Assembly (NCBI GenBank): GCA_030770535.1
Contig: JASVEC010000050.1
Location: forward strand, 124,001-188,000
Origin: Batkoa obscura
Taxonomy: Eukaryota > Entomophthoromycota > Entomophthoromycetes > Entomophthorales > Batkoaceae
Length of the DNA stretch: 64,000 nucleotides
Direction: 5' to 3'
The position numbers and the translations under genes are program-made. This document shows positions 24,593 through 37,077 of the stretch, piece by piece. A model generated the notes under the pieces. It was not told the origin of the DNA. It searched no databases and saw only the letters and a program-made list of their open reading frames with translations. Each line of letters opens with the position of its first letter. The stretch's first letter is position 1.

Positions 24593-26225
24593 ATATAACA
24601 AAAACACAATGGAGAGCTATTAATACAATGATAAGTTATGAACTTTTAAATAACATGAGTTGGCCTGAACCTAAATTTCAGTTTATTTTATTTTATTTTT
24701 TACAATTTTGAAAATTGAAAACCTACAAAGCTTGTCCTTTTTTGCTTAGTTTTGAAATTAGTCATAAAATCAAACTAGTGATTTATATTTTAATGTTGCT
24801 CAGGTCTTTGTCTTTAATTTACCCACGCAACGAAATTATATTCAAAACATGTTAATGAACTAATAGGTATATTTAGCTTTATGTTGAATTGTATTTTGAT
24901 GATATATGCCTTTAATCCTAGCATTTGTGTTATTAAACTAAATAGATTAATATATTGCAATTAAACTAATTTTCCGAAGAGAGATTTTAAATTGTAAGTT
25001 TGATAATAGTAAAAACCAAACCACTTGTTTTAATAGACAAAAGTTTATTTTTAACTTTAGTATAATCAAAAAGATCTAAAAATAAAATTCATTCAACTCA
25101 AAACTACCCTATCTAGGCTAATCTCTACCTGTTGCTAGAGATACACACAAGCATATTTATCCTAAAATAGAATTATATTATATTTTAATTGTTTGAATCA
25201 TAGTTTGTGACTATTCCAAGTTATGAACTATAATTTATTAAAAATAAAATAATGCATAAAACCTTTATTAAATAAAAAGAGGTGCGTTTATTTTACTATA
25301 GCTATTTAATATTATTTTCATTAACTGTAACTTTTTAACTTGTAAACTTGTATAAATGCTTTCATATAAGGTTTAATTTGTTAATTTATTAGCTACAATT
25401 AATAAAAGTTAGTTTCACAATGTCAAATAATAAATAATAGATGAATTTTATTATATTCTATAAATTTAGCTAACAAAATTTTAAATATTACCAGATTTAT
25501 CTTACAATACCAAAATTAATTAAATAATTAAATTACAATGTTCTAATTGAGGATGTTTTCAGGTTACAGGCAATTTATTTACCAATTAAATAAATATAAG
25601 AATTACCCATTGAATATGATACCACAGAGTATTAACTAGTTATTTACCTTTGTGATTGGTCGCATTAATATTAAAGGTACATATTGTATTATTCAATATT
25701 AAAAAGACAATAATGCTCTGTATATTCAATATATGTATTGGCTTAATACATGTCTTCAGGTACATTTACCAAATGTTAAATTTAGCTTTCGCCAAGATCA
25801 TCTCATACATTAATATCCAATCATAGCTTTCAAATGCTTTGTCTCTAACTTTTGATAAGCCTCATCTAAATTTATTTTAAATCCTTTTTAGGACTTCAAT
25901 TTTAGGTTCCTTTAAACCATAACAAATCATGTCTGTCCAATTAAAGTAAGTTAATCTCAGTTGCAACGATAACAAAAATAGAATCGAGACCAAAAATAAC
26001 TTTTGTATTTATTCAATACTATTTTTAAACCTAATATTTAATTTTGACCATTATTAATTAGCAATTTATTTCAAGCGTTTTACTCTTTTAATTAAATTAT
26101 TTATTACTTTGTTTTAAATTTTACTTTTTATCTTTCTCTATTCAAAAAATAAGAGCTATTCAAAGCTTTTACTTTTGTTTATTTCTTAGTATATAGTTTA
26201 ATAAACGAACATAACAATACTACAT

Positions 26226-27476
26226 ATGCCTAGGCCAAAGCAATCTACTCAAGTATCTCACTATAGCTATGATGAAGACGAAGACGTCCCTCTTTCCTCA
26301 ATCAAAGCAAATATCCTTCCACCAAACCCAGAAATGAAGCGTAACGGTGCCAAGCACAACGTTAAAGCAAGTCCAAATAAAATTAGGAATTTTCAAAATG
26401 GACTCCAACATGCAGTTTCACCTCCCTTCCAATATCAAGGCAATCACTCTGATCCATCTTCAAATCGCTCTTCGTCTACTTATCTTGGATCTGGATCTCA
26501 TATATCTTCAAATAGGTCATCTTCAACTTTTCAACTTAATGATGTAAGTCCCAATCCCAGGCGTTCTGGTAGAAATACACCCTCATCTGAAAGCGTTTAT
26601 AATGAGCATAGTCCACAACCTCTTCTTAACATTAAAACCAAATCAAAATCAACTTTCAATTTGACATCGGAGTCTAATTTGGATGTAAAAGAAACTGTAA
26701 CAAAAACAAGCAAAAAGAAAGGTTTCAGTAAGTCTTTGATACTATTAATCTAAGCTAAAGTGCTTATTATTTTTGTTTTAGGTTTCTTTGGACTATTTAA
26801 AAGGAACAAAAAGAAAGATACAGCTATTGGAGAGCATGTAACTCAAAGTGAGCCAGAAACTGTAAAAGATACTAGGTCAGCAGCAGACATACGCGCTGAA
26901 GAGGTAAAAAAGATGCATGATAATGAATTTGCCAAGCTTCGTCGTCAAAGAGAAAAGGAAAAAACGCTTAGCTTCTATGATATGCTTCCAAATAATCAAC
27001 AAAATATGCTTCCAAACACCCAACAAAATATTCATCCACCTCGCCATGCTCCCTCTTCCCAACATAGTATAAATCATTCACAAATGTATTATGGTAACCC
27101 TCCACAACAAATGATGAATGTCAATAGTCATTTCTCTCCTCCTCCACCTGTTCCAAGGATAAGATCAGCTTCCACTAATAATGTATCGCAGTATGGGCAA
27201 AGACCTATCTCACAATTCAGCCGTGGGTACCATGGAGGACAATACGATTTAATGCAACAAAACCAACGTTCCAGCTCTTATGTTTCAAATCATAGCCCAG
27301 GGTTTGCCAGTAGTGAAACTTTAAGTACACAATATTCTCGAAGCATTGCACCATCGCCCTTGATACCTCATCAAAGTCCGGGACGTAACTCATATTATCA
27401 TTCACCACCAGTTATGGGGCACAAAAGTCAATTGTATCACCATCAAAAGCAACCTAATTATATGAATCGTATATAA
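26226..27476 (+). CDS. Hypothetical Ser/Pro/Asn/Gln-rich protein
   Basis: I do not recognise a family. Two exons (26226-26727 and 26782-27476) encode 398 residues. The N-terminal half is Ser/Asn/Pro-rich with a repeated SSNRSSST motif. The junction exon gives a conserved-looking block, KKKGFSFFGLFKRNKKKD, that could be a membrane-binding basic/aromatic patch. A short Arg/Lys/Glu helix follows (RAEEVKKMHDNEFAKLRRQR, then EKEKTLS). The rest is low-complexity with Gln, His, Pro and Tyr and a PPPPVPRIRS stretch that could bind an SH3 domain. There is no signal peptide or membrane helix. The composition suits a disordered adaptor of cell polarity, signalling or RNA granules, but that is a guess. 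It converges with the deubiquitinase gene. Confidence 0.75.
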
Positions 27477-28945
27477 CTTCACAAAACTAACGCTTAATTT
27501 TCATCTTTACAAAATAATCTATTATTGAAGATTTGTTCGAGTATTATCATAATAAATCCATTGTTATAATATTTTATGGGTTTTTAATTAGGGTTTTTAA
27601 TTGTAAACTTTTTAGTGTTGGATTAGCTCATAATAACTATTTTAATGTTCTTCAATATTTAATAAAGCACTATAGATTGTATATTTTATAAGCAATTTTT
27701 TTACATTACTTTAATAATATAGCAGACTGTAGTATTTTTAAATATATTAAATCAACTAGTTAATTTCTATAGTATTTTTCATTTATAATCATTATGTAAA
27801 GTTCGATTTATAAAAAGATATGTAAAAGTTCTTTTTATAATTTATTATTGAGTGTTTTATCCCTTAAATTCCAAATACCAGCTAATCGTATCTTTTTCTA
27901 AATTTGGTAAATAAAAAGTTAAATAAGAGTAATAAAATAAGTATAGATTATACGTAGTGGTATTAGTATAGTTATTTAAACTTTCATTTGCTTATTTATT
28001 TATTTTATCTTTCAACAATAAATATAATGGTCATACAAAATTTTTATTTAAAAATATAAGTATCAATTTTAGCAAAAATCGCTTAAATCAAACAGGCTAT
28101 TAATTATGGGGCTCCACATGGTAGAGAATAAGTTTTTATTATTGTTTAATTTTATACAAAAATTAGCTAAACTATTGTTATTATAATCCAACGTTACAGC
28201 TTTATCAATCTTAGTTTATTTAAGAACTTTTAGTGCCACTTATAAACTCAGAGCTAATCTACAAAGTTAGTTTAAGCATATGTTTCGAACATATGGGTCG
28301 TCATTTTGTAAAGATGTTTTTTATATTAATGTTAGTTGATTGGAAGCTTGCTGAAATTTTGGATTGGAATCAGTACTTGAGATTTTATTATATACTCTAA
28401 TATCCATTTTTTTAAAAATAATAGCAAAAAGTTTTATTTGTAATGATTGTTTAATAATTACTTTTATGTACTTCTTGAATAGCCTATTATAGTAAGCTAA
28501 GCCCGGCAGTTTTTAAATGCCTTTATTTCTTTTGATAAATATTATACCGCTTTTATTTTAAAATCCTTGTATTATATTTCCTTATCACAAATTCTATATT
28601 AATTAACTAACTCTCATTATATTTGAGCTATATTTTTAAATGAAAGCTTTAACTCTACAAATCTTCACAAAAGTATTAAATTTAAAACTTAAGTTATAAA
28701 TATACTGGTTTATTAAATATTTTAATTGTGATACTCTAATATGATTGTGTATTTTATATTTAAATTTCCCCACTTTTATAACCTTCTTAAATCCTAATTC
28801 ACAACTATGATACTTTAAAAATATCAAACAAATTATTCAATATTCGTTTAATATAACCTTAAACTTATACCTTATAATAATAAATAATTTTTAAAATAAC
28901 ATAATTAAGATTAGGAGGAATGGTATATACTAAGAACATAACACC
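27477..28945. other. 1.5-kb convergent spacer
   Basis: Between two converging genes. AT-rich, with no coding signal and no copy of the recurrent repeat. A near-palindrome CATATGTTTCGAACATATG lies at about 28278-28296. No other structure is seen. Confidence 0.45.
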
Positions 28946-31244
28946 TTAATCAACTAAGCTCATATCTGAAACTAATTCAAGAGGCGCAGAATGAGAAGAT
29001 CCAGAAGATTGTGGAGCAGAAGATGATATAAGAAGTTGTTCTGTAACTCCTAATAACTCAGTATCAGAATCGAAATTCTCTGTAGGAGTAGGGGGCCCTG
29101 ATGAAGACGTTGAAGGAGAAGGAGAAGAGTTTGATGATATATTCGTCCCATTGACTTCGTCAACCTTTACATTTTCTTGAATTTCAACACTTTTACTAAC
29201 TGGTGCTTTTTGATTTGTAATAACTTTCGGTGTTGGAATTAACTCGTATAATAACATATAAGGATTTGAGCTAAGGACATCAAGTATATCTGCTGATAAA
29301 ACAGATTGGTCAGAAACTTGATACCATTCTGAAGATGATGATTTGAAAATTTCTTCCAAATCTATTTTATCTGATTTATTTACAGTGCTATCTAATTCAT
29401 TATCTAATTCATCAATATGTGATAAAGGTTTTCTTCTGTATGTTACAAAATGACCATATGAATGGGACCCATAATGAACTATCACGGCTTGAAGTCTATA
29501 TAAATTAGATGGCGTCTTTGTGTGTTCTGGAATAGACAGCGGTGATTGTGGCCCAAGTACTAAATGCCCTGTTGTGCAAAATGGAGAAAGATCAAGGATT
29601 TCAGGGAATTTCACATGGCACATATTTTTTGTAACTGAGCCATTTGGGAAATAAGCAGAACGATTGAGGTGCAGGCATAATACTGGAGGAGCCTAAAGAG
29701 TGGATTAAAAAAATAAACAGCTTGATTACTACAATTTACCTTTGCAAACATAACTTGCTTTGTGCAATGCTTACTTACTATCTTTTCAACTTTGATCTCT
29801 TTACTCTAAATAAAATTGGTTAAATAAGATTTCTGGCCTTCGAATTTAATTGATAAAGGCAAACTTACAAGGTTTCTTTCTATATCATACTTGAGTGCCT
29901 CTGTAAGCTCTTGAATTTGGCACAGCATCGGGGAGTTACGATCCTGAATTTTCGTTTCGGCATTTCTATCCTTATGTTTTGCTCCTTTCTGTAAGCTTAG
30001 AGTAGAGATTGCTTTTGATAAGGTAGCATTTAAAGAGCATTTACGACAAACAACTTCTTGTAATGACTCTATGGTTACGTAGGCTAATAAACATTCCTCT
30101 AATGTACAAGAATTCTACACATAATTATTAAAAACAAGTCAATACTATTTCACTAAAGAATCTTATATAAAGTTAGTGATAAACATAAGAGTACTTACTC
30201 TGAAAGGCAAACTTAGCGAAATATTATTAAAAGAAAAATGTCTAATAGCTGCCTATAAAAATGAGCTTTTTTTTTAAATTCTTAGAACTATAAATTACTG
30301 TATATCCACATTGAACACATGATAATCTACTTGCAAGTAACCCGTTAAGGGGATCTTTTCTTATACTATAAGGAAATTTATTGATGTTTTTGTTTGCTTT
30401 CAATCTAGTTTGCTTGTCATCAATAAGTGAACGAAGGAGTCCTATATCTAGTAGTGGGGAGTAACGGCAAGTTTGCAGTACTACATTATCCTCTTCATTT
30501 AAAGAATCGGAAAGTATTTGGAAAAATTCTTGTGCATCCTAATATTTCATTTAAACTACTTATAATATAAATTTCTAAATAGTTTTACTTGTTGCTCATA
30601 CGTAGTAATTCTCATTCTATTACGCAAAGAATTTACGACTTCTGTTGGATAAGCAGCTGCTGGTTTCTCAATTAACCTTGTTAAAACTATTTGAAATTAA
30701 TTTTTACGCTATTTATATTAATGTAACAAATACCAGAAAAGGTAGAATATAATGCTTCTGTTACTGGAAATTCTTCTGACTCGAATTCCAATTTCGTTCC
30801 ATCAAGCTCTTTAGCTATAATAGGAGAGCTCCGTACATAATTTAAAAGATAAGTTGATGATGAAAGCGCCTAAAATTTAATTCAATGAAAAGTTTCAAAG
30901 TTTTAATAGTACTTACTTGGAGCACTGAATTTAAAAAGCAAGTATTTCCTGTGTTTACTAAACCATAAACATAAGTTACTGGGCCTAATAATTATAAAAC
31001 AGGATTTTAATTCAAAATGATCAATTTAAATTATATAATTATATAATTACACTTTACCTTTGTGTCCTTTAATTTTCCTTCGAGATTTTCGGCTTTTCTT
31101 TTTAACATCCAAAGCTGGATCCGTATCAGAGAATAAAAAGTTGGGAAGTAAGCTAGGGCATGTTAATGTTACCAATGCCAATAAAGAGACCAAACCAACT
31201 GCTGTATGCATAATAATTGTTATTATAGTATGAAAATCGAGCAT
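28946..31244 (-). CDS. Membrane-anchored ubiquitin-specific protease, UBP1/USP30-like
   Basis: This is a USP-type deubiquitinase. The first exon encodes a hydrophobic anchor (about residues 8-35) followed by a Lys/Arg-rich patch, the arrangement in yeast Ubp1 and mitochondrial USP30. The Cys box is GLVNTGNTCFLNSVLQ with catalytic Cys in NTCF. DAQEFF follows downstream, then paired zinc-ribbon cysteines (LSCVQC and VCRKC) and the His box YRLQAVIVHYGSHSYGHFVT, with the catalytic His in GHF. The last exon ends in an acidic Ser/Pro-rich tail. About eight short introns are needed. Total length is roughly 640 residues. The substrate is unknown; placement on the outer mitochondrial membrane or ER is inferred from the anchor and family resemblance. 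Confidence 0.88.
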
Positions 31245-31699
31245 ATGTGAATCAGTCTTAAATCATAGATATTATATATCCTTAGGTTGAATTAGATTCT
31301 AATCTAAAACTGTAGTTGATTTATATAATCTTTTAAGTATTTAAAAGTATTAAGTTTCTGCTTTTTTAACTAATGAAATTATGTCAAATCCAATTTCTCC
31401 TTTAAAATTCAACATATAAATCATTTTATTACACACAGACTCGAAACCCTGATTTTATTGGATACTTTTACTTTGTATCCAATATGATCTATTTTAAAGA
31501 TTTGATTAGATTTTAGTTAGTCGAATATTATGTTTATGTTTTAATATGAGATAAAACGACTGTTGTATTAAACTAACAATACCAGTTATAAACTATAGTG
31601 AACTATTTATGAGTTTATAGTAAGATATTTATATACATATAAGATTGCAATTGAATGTTTCTTTTTTTACTTAATTCTTTTCTATAAGTAGTTCGTATA

Positions 31700-31928
31700 T
31701 AACATTTTCTGAAATGATTTTTTATTTTTTTTGACTCAAGTCAAAAAACCAAACAGCTTTTAAGTTCAAATGCGCACTAGTTTAATATTCATTTAAAAAT
31801 AATGATATGTAAGGTTGTACTATTTATAGGTTGAGATTTAAATTAGATTTTAATAAATATTTTGATAGAGCACATCTAAGCTTAAAAGCTGTTTGGTCTT
31901 TTGACCCGATCATTTCAGAAAATGTTGT
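31700..31928. mobile_element. Inverted-repeat (MITE-like) element, about 230 bp
   Basis: The terminal arms match over about 60 bp with small gaps. The left arm is AACATTTTCTGAAATGAT, then a T-rich gap, GACTCAAGTCAAAAAACC and AAACAGCTTTTAAG. The right arm on the minus strand is AACATTTTCTGAAATGAT, then CGGGTCAAAAGACCAAACAG and CTTTTAAG. The first 18 bp are identical in both arms, so the element is probably fairly young. It has no open frame and its arms are unrelated to the 98-bp family. Confidence 0.65.
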
Positions 31929-32275
31929 AATTCAAGAGATAAATCTAAATTATTTCATAGAAGATAATAAATTGGTTTAAATTTCGAATTTTATTAAGCT
32001 TAAAAGACGACCTTTGTTCAATTGTAACAATGGTTTTAAATAGTTAGTTGAAAACATAGCTTTAAACACTATTAGATAAATAATATGGCTAGTACATACT
32101 TGGTTAACTTATTTATAGACATTGTATTACTTCAAATGTTTAAAACTACGATTTTTATAATTTCTACAAATTTTACAAATTAAAAAGCAAAGCTTTGGAA
32201 TAGGCGCAGCTTAAAAGTTTACTTAACCACTTAAGTGCCATGGACGAATAATACCCGTCAAACTTTTGTAGATCA

Positions 32276-32366
32276 AAATTAAACTATGATGAATGGGCAT
32301 TGCTTGGGTATAATTTCAAATCAAAGTAAAATAATGACAAACATTGCCCATGGTTTAAATTAAATT
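32276..32366. repeat. Weak inverted repeat, about 90 bp
   Basis: Arms containing AAATTAAACTATG and ATGGGCATTG face TTGCCCATGGTTTAAATT. The match is imperfect and the ends are unclear. It may be a small foldback element or chance. Confidence 0.35.
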
Positions 32367-32864
32367 AGTCCTTTGAGTATTGAGTTTCTAAAAACTGATT
32401 CAATTGGGGTAAAATTGATTAGAAATCATAATCCGATAAGCATAATTCTTTGAGACATTCTCTACTCAAAGGGTTGAACTTTTTTTTATAAAACTCATAA
32501 GTATTTAAATTATCAGCTAACAATTTGGTTTTTGCTTTACTGATTTTTACTAATTTTTAAAGTTTGAGATTAAATGTGTAGTGTATAATTCTTAAATACT
32601 TTATTCTATATTTTAGAAATCTACTAGATTTTAAAAATTACTTTCATTCAAAAATTTTAATGAAAAAACAACAGCCAATCAAAATCTCCCTTATTATAAT
32701 ATCCGAAGTAAACTTTACAAGCAATTATCAAATAAAATCCCATAAGCTAGGTCTGATTCGCCAATAAAAATTATGTAAAAGCTATAATAAAGGATAATAT
32801 ATGATCAAGAGAAAAATTTTAACTCACCTTTTTATTTAATCAAACTAACTTCGAAAAGATTAAA

Positions 32865-33647
32865 ATGGCAACTGCTAACGCTCCTACTTTCAAATTAGTA
32901 CTTGGTAAGATTAAGTAAGAAACACTTTAAAATTTGTCTAAACATTTTAGTTGGGGATGGTGGTACTGGTAAGACCACTTTTGTCAAAAGACATTTGACT
33001 GGTGAATTCGAAAAGAAATACATTGCTACTCTCGGTGTTGAAGTTCATCCTTTATCGTTCCATACTAACCTTGGGTTAATTGTTTTCGATACTTGGGATA
33101 CTGCTGGCCAAGAAAAATTCGGTGGTCTCCGTGATGGTTATTAGTAATTTTATTTTATTTTAAATGCTATTAACTTACTAATTTTTTTTAGTATTAATGG
33201 ACAATGTGCTATTATTATGTTTGATGTTACATCTCGTATTACTTATAAGAACGTTCCCAACTGGCATCGTGATTTAACTCGTGTTTGCGATAATGTCCCA
33301 ATTGTTCTTTGCGGTAACAAAGTAGATATCAAAGAACGTAAAGTAAAGGCTAAGGTCATCACTTTCCATCGTAAGAAGAATTTACAATATTATGACATCT
33401 CAGCCAAGAGTAATTATAATTTTGAAAAACCTTTCCTTTGGTTAGCTCGTAAATTAGTAGGGTAAGCCAGTTTAGTTTAAATTGATATGTTTTTAAATTT
33501 TTTAGAAATAACAATCTTGAATTCGTTGCTGCCCCAGCTCTTGCCCCACCAGAAGTTATCCTTGATGCAGCTGTTGCTCAACAATATGAACAAGAATTAA
33601 AAGAAGCTGCTAATGCTCCTCTCCCAGAAGAAGATGGTGAATTTTAA
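32865..33647 (+). CDS. GSP1: Ran/Gsp1 GTPase
   Basis: Ran supplies the GTP gradient for nucleocytoplasmic transport and spindle assembly. Four exons (32865-32904, 32951-33143, 33192-33461, 33506-33647) give 214 residues, the usual size. G1 is GDGGTGKT, switch I and following strand contain [14 protein letters not shown]3 is [17 protein letters not shown]4 is [14 protein letters not shown], and G5 is [17 protein letters not shown]. The C terminus ends PEEDGEF, the acidic switch specific to Ran (usually DEDDDL), so it is slightly altered but still acidic. There is no prenylation Cys, as expected. Confidence 0.97.
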
Positions 33648-34858
33648 AATGTTTAAATATATTGATAGCTCTTTAGATAGAACTTATTTTGATTATTCCT
33701 GCTTGATTTGATTCTTATTAAATTTTAATTTTACACATTTCTGTTTGATATTTTTGTTTTTCAAAATTTTTATTTTTTTGGTTTTATGACTTTTTAAAAT
33801 AAAATTAGCAATAAAAAACTTGACATGTATTAGATCTTTATAAACACATTTTAAAGCATGTTTTGTAGTTTAGTATAATAGACGTCTAAGATAAGCTTGA
33901 TATTTATTCCTATTATTTAACTCTTTGTTTTATTTAGGATGCAATTCTATATGACTAATTAAATCTATTGACAAAAAAATTAGAAGGGATGTTATGTTAG
34001 CAAATACATCACTATAGTCATTTGCAACATACTTTTTAATACATATATACTATTACTATCACTTTACTATTAACATAATTTTCAATTTTTTGAAAGTGAA
34101 TATATTATTTTTTAGCTGTTTGATATGATTTAATAATTTCAACTTGATTTAATAAACCAGTTGATTAATTCATAGGTTGTTTAACACTATTACTGGTTCA
34201 ATTTAAATGCTAATTGGACATTTTTCGTTTTGTGTTTTCTGAACAGAGATAAAAAGTCACTACCATTTTATATTTGGAAAGTATGAAATAAAAATGCCCA
34301 ATTTACGTTTAAATTGGACCAGTAGTAATTTTGAAATCAGTATTTTAATAGTTGTGTGTGTTCTTGTCCAAAATACAAATTCGCTTATAAACAAAATCCT
34401 TAATCCTCAACCAATAGTATTCGTATTATATTAAATTGTTCTATATAGTGAATGTATTTGATCTAAGATAACAATCGATACTACGATTAAACTCAACTTC
34501 AAACTACTTTAAATAAATAGATTGGGTTATTACTATAATATATTTAATTAAAAATAAAGAATTGAACCTTAATTTACTTATTGAATAATGCATTCTAATG
34601 TTTTATAATTTGTTTTATACTATTTACCTTATTAAAATTAAACTAATTATGCTTATTTATTGAGTCTTTTGACAGATCCTTAAATAGCATCCACTTAAAT
34701 TTATTTGTGCTGTTCATCCTAAATCCAATTTGCAGCTTATAGGGGGTAGAAACATAATAAAGCATTATTTTTATTTTTATTTTTTTAATCATTACAAATT
34801 CATTTTTGATTTTTTTTGATATTTATTTTAGTTTATTAAAAGTTTATATTGTAATTTT
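33648..34858. other. 1.2-kb spacer with inverted-repeat element
   Basis: The spacer lies between the Ran and RabGAP genes (both plus). It contains the short inverted-repeat element at 34190-34328. The rest is AT-rich with no coding signal. Confidence 0.5.
34190..34328. mobile_element. Short inverted-repeat (MITE-like) element, about 139 bp
   Basis: The left arm is TTACTGGTTCAATTTAAATG followed by CTAATTGGACATTTTT. The right arm on the minus strand is TTACTACTGGTCCAATTTAA followed by ACGTAAATTGGGCATTTTT. The arms of about 36 bp pair with a few mismatches around a roughly 65-bp loop. Ends near TTAC/GTAA leave open a TA-type duplication, which I cannot confirm. Confidence 0.55.
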
Positions 34859-37077
34859 ATGAGTACTGATTCCATTCCTTCAGACTTAACCCAACAACCT
34901 TTTGATGCTTTTTCCGCCCATGTAATGTGTTTTTTGCTTTTATCTTTATCTTTAGTTAACCATTATTTTTAAAAGATTCTGGAAAACGACGTGCTATCGA
35001 AGCGTTCTTCTGTTTTAGATGGATCTAAAAGAATGAGTGCTGCACTTACCCCTGTTGATGCAAACAAGAAAGTGGGTAGAAGACTTACAATTAGGAATTT
35101 CAAGAAGGATGAAAAAGATCATTTAATAGATAAATTTAAGAAGGAGAACGAAAAATACATATCAGACAAAATTAACTCTACCGATTTTTTAATTGCACGT
35201 TTAGATAAGATTGAGGGAAGTACAAATGTAGAGGAAAACCAAGATGTTAATAATACTTCTATTCATATGCCAAGTTTAAAATCAGATATTATACCAGAAG
35301 AGTTATCTGCCAATTATGTTCCAACTTCACTCCCAGTTAATCAAGAGCCAGATTTATCTTCCAGTTCAAGTGAAAGTTGTACCAGTTTTTCTCCTGTTAC
35401 TTCAGAAGAAGGCAAAGTTAATGACTTAGAAGTATTACTTTCATCATCTTCGATTTATGATTCCCTTCCAGATTGGGAATTCTGGTGTACCGTGGTTCAA
35501 GATTACGCCGCAGTTGCACGTAGAACACCACATTTATTAAGTGCAAAGATAAGATTAGGTATACCTTCTGTATTAAGGGGTGCCTTATGGCAAACTATGT
35601 CTCAAAGTGGTTCAACTTATCTTGAGACCCTTTATTATCAAGTTTTGGAAGAAAAAAACTTTTCCTATGAAAAAATCATACTAAGAGACCTTCCACGTAC
35701 TTTTCCAAGATTACCAATGTTTTCAGAAGAATCTGGAACTGGGCAAAGACGATTATTCAATGTAATGAAGGCTTATTCGCTTTATGATACAGAAGTAGGA
35801 TACTGTCAAGGGCTAGGTTTTATGGTTGGGCCTTTATTAATGAATATGCCGGAAGTGGAAGCATTTTGTGTTTTCGTAAGATTGATGGAAACCTATGATA
35901 TGAGAACTATGTTTACTGTAAAAATGGAAGGACTCAGACTTCGCTTATACCAACTTGGGTATTTGATTGCAGAAATGATCCCAGAACTAGCTAATCATTT
36001 ATCCTCACATAATTTAAGTACAGCACTTTATGCCTCACAATGGTTTCTATCTCTTTTTGCATACTCTTTTCCATTGACTTTGGTTCAAAGGATTTTTGAT
36101 GTAGTTTTTGCTGAAGGTGCCCCAGAAACAATTATGAGGATAGCTATCGCTTTATTAAAAAAAAATGAACAAAAATTACTTGCTATGGATGAATTTGAAA
36201 GCCTTATATCTTTTTTGACATCTGCCCAACTTTTAGAGATTTATGATAATTCAGCTACCAGACTCATTAATGATGCTATTGCGATTAGCTCTGAAGTTTC
36301 CACGTCTAAATTAAATGAATTAGCTCAAAAATACAGTGAAGAGCCAGATTCGTCTACTTTTTGTCAACAAAAAACTTCTTTAAATTCTAAAAGCTCGGGG
36401 TGGATGCAAAATATTCTATCATCATTGTATCCTGAAGGTTCTTTTAGGTCTCGTAGTTTAAATCGTAATAATAGTCACGCCAGTATTCTAAGTAACAATG
36501 GTAGTGATTCCCCATCTGCTTTTTTTATGAATCCGGAACATACTGCTACTATTCCAAGGGGTGGAAATCGTTCCAATTCGGATAACACTATCCCAACAAC
36601 TGAGTTGGAAGCATTACGCCTTGCAGTTCATGATCTTCAAACTACTTCAGAAACTCATTTGACTGCCCTTACTCAACTAAGACATGATCATTCTATTTTA
36701 AAAAGTGATATGGTTCATCTCAAAGCTGAAAAATATTCTTTACAGGAAGAAAATGAGCTATTGAGGCATGAATTATTGAAAGCACAGAAGCAAGGTAAAG
36801 AGTATCTTTCCCAAGGGAGGCAAGCACTCCTTAGACAACAAGAGCATATCCAATCGGTTGAAAAACAGCTTTTGGAAAGCAATATGCAGTTGAAGGAATT
36901 ACAAGACGAAAGGGATAATTTATTAAGAGTCCTTCAAGAATCTAATATTAAAGGTATGTTTTTTATTATAATAAGCTCAATAAGTGTTAATTTATCTAAT
37001 TTTTAGGCTATCCAAATAATAATGTTCAAAATAATTTCACCGGTGCCATACGTAAACTTATAACAAGACAATATTGA
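34859..37077 (+). CDS. TBC-domain Rab GTPase-activating protein, Gyp5/EVI5-like
   Basis: The protein stimulates GTP hydrolysis by a Rab, probably in late Golgi-to-surface traffic if it behaves like Gyp5. Three exons (34859-34921, 34976-36953, 37007-37077) encode 703 residues. The TBC domain spans about residues 195-410. GIPSVLRGALWQ opens it. The catalytic Arg finger is in ILRDLPRTFPRLP and the Gln finger in GYCQGLGFMVGPLLM. ALYASQWFLSLFAYSFPLTL and the RIFDVVFAEG helices follow. The N-terminal region is Ser-rich and disordered. The C terminus, about 555-675, is a coiled coil (LRLAVHDLQTTSETH, LHLL-type heptads). Both catalytic fingers are intact. Confidence 0.92.

Larger units (their letters stand above)
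23464..26225. other. 2.8-kb intergenic region
   Basis: This is the largest spacer in the left half. It contains a long inverted-repeat element (23863-24117) and one copy of the 98-bp family (24494-24592), both listed separately. The rest, including 24600-26200, is AT-rich with no convincing exon. A short ATGTCTGTCCAATTAAA followed by GTAAGT at about 25930 looks like a start exon but joins to nothing in frame. Confidence 0.5.
31245..32864. other. 1.6-kb divergent spacer with inverted-repeat elements
   Basis: The spacer separates the divergent deubiquitinase and Ran genes and carries their promoters. It contains an inverted-repeat element at 31700-31928 and a weaker one at about 32276-32366. 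A CCAAT sequence (AGCCAATCAAAA) lies near 32673. No coding sequence is seen. Confidence 0.5.
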
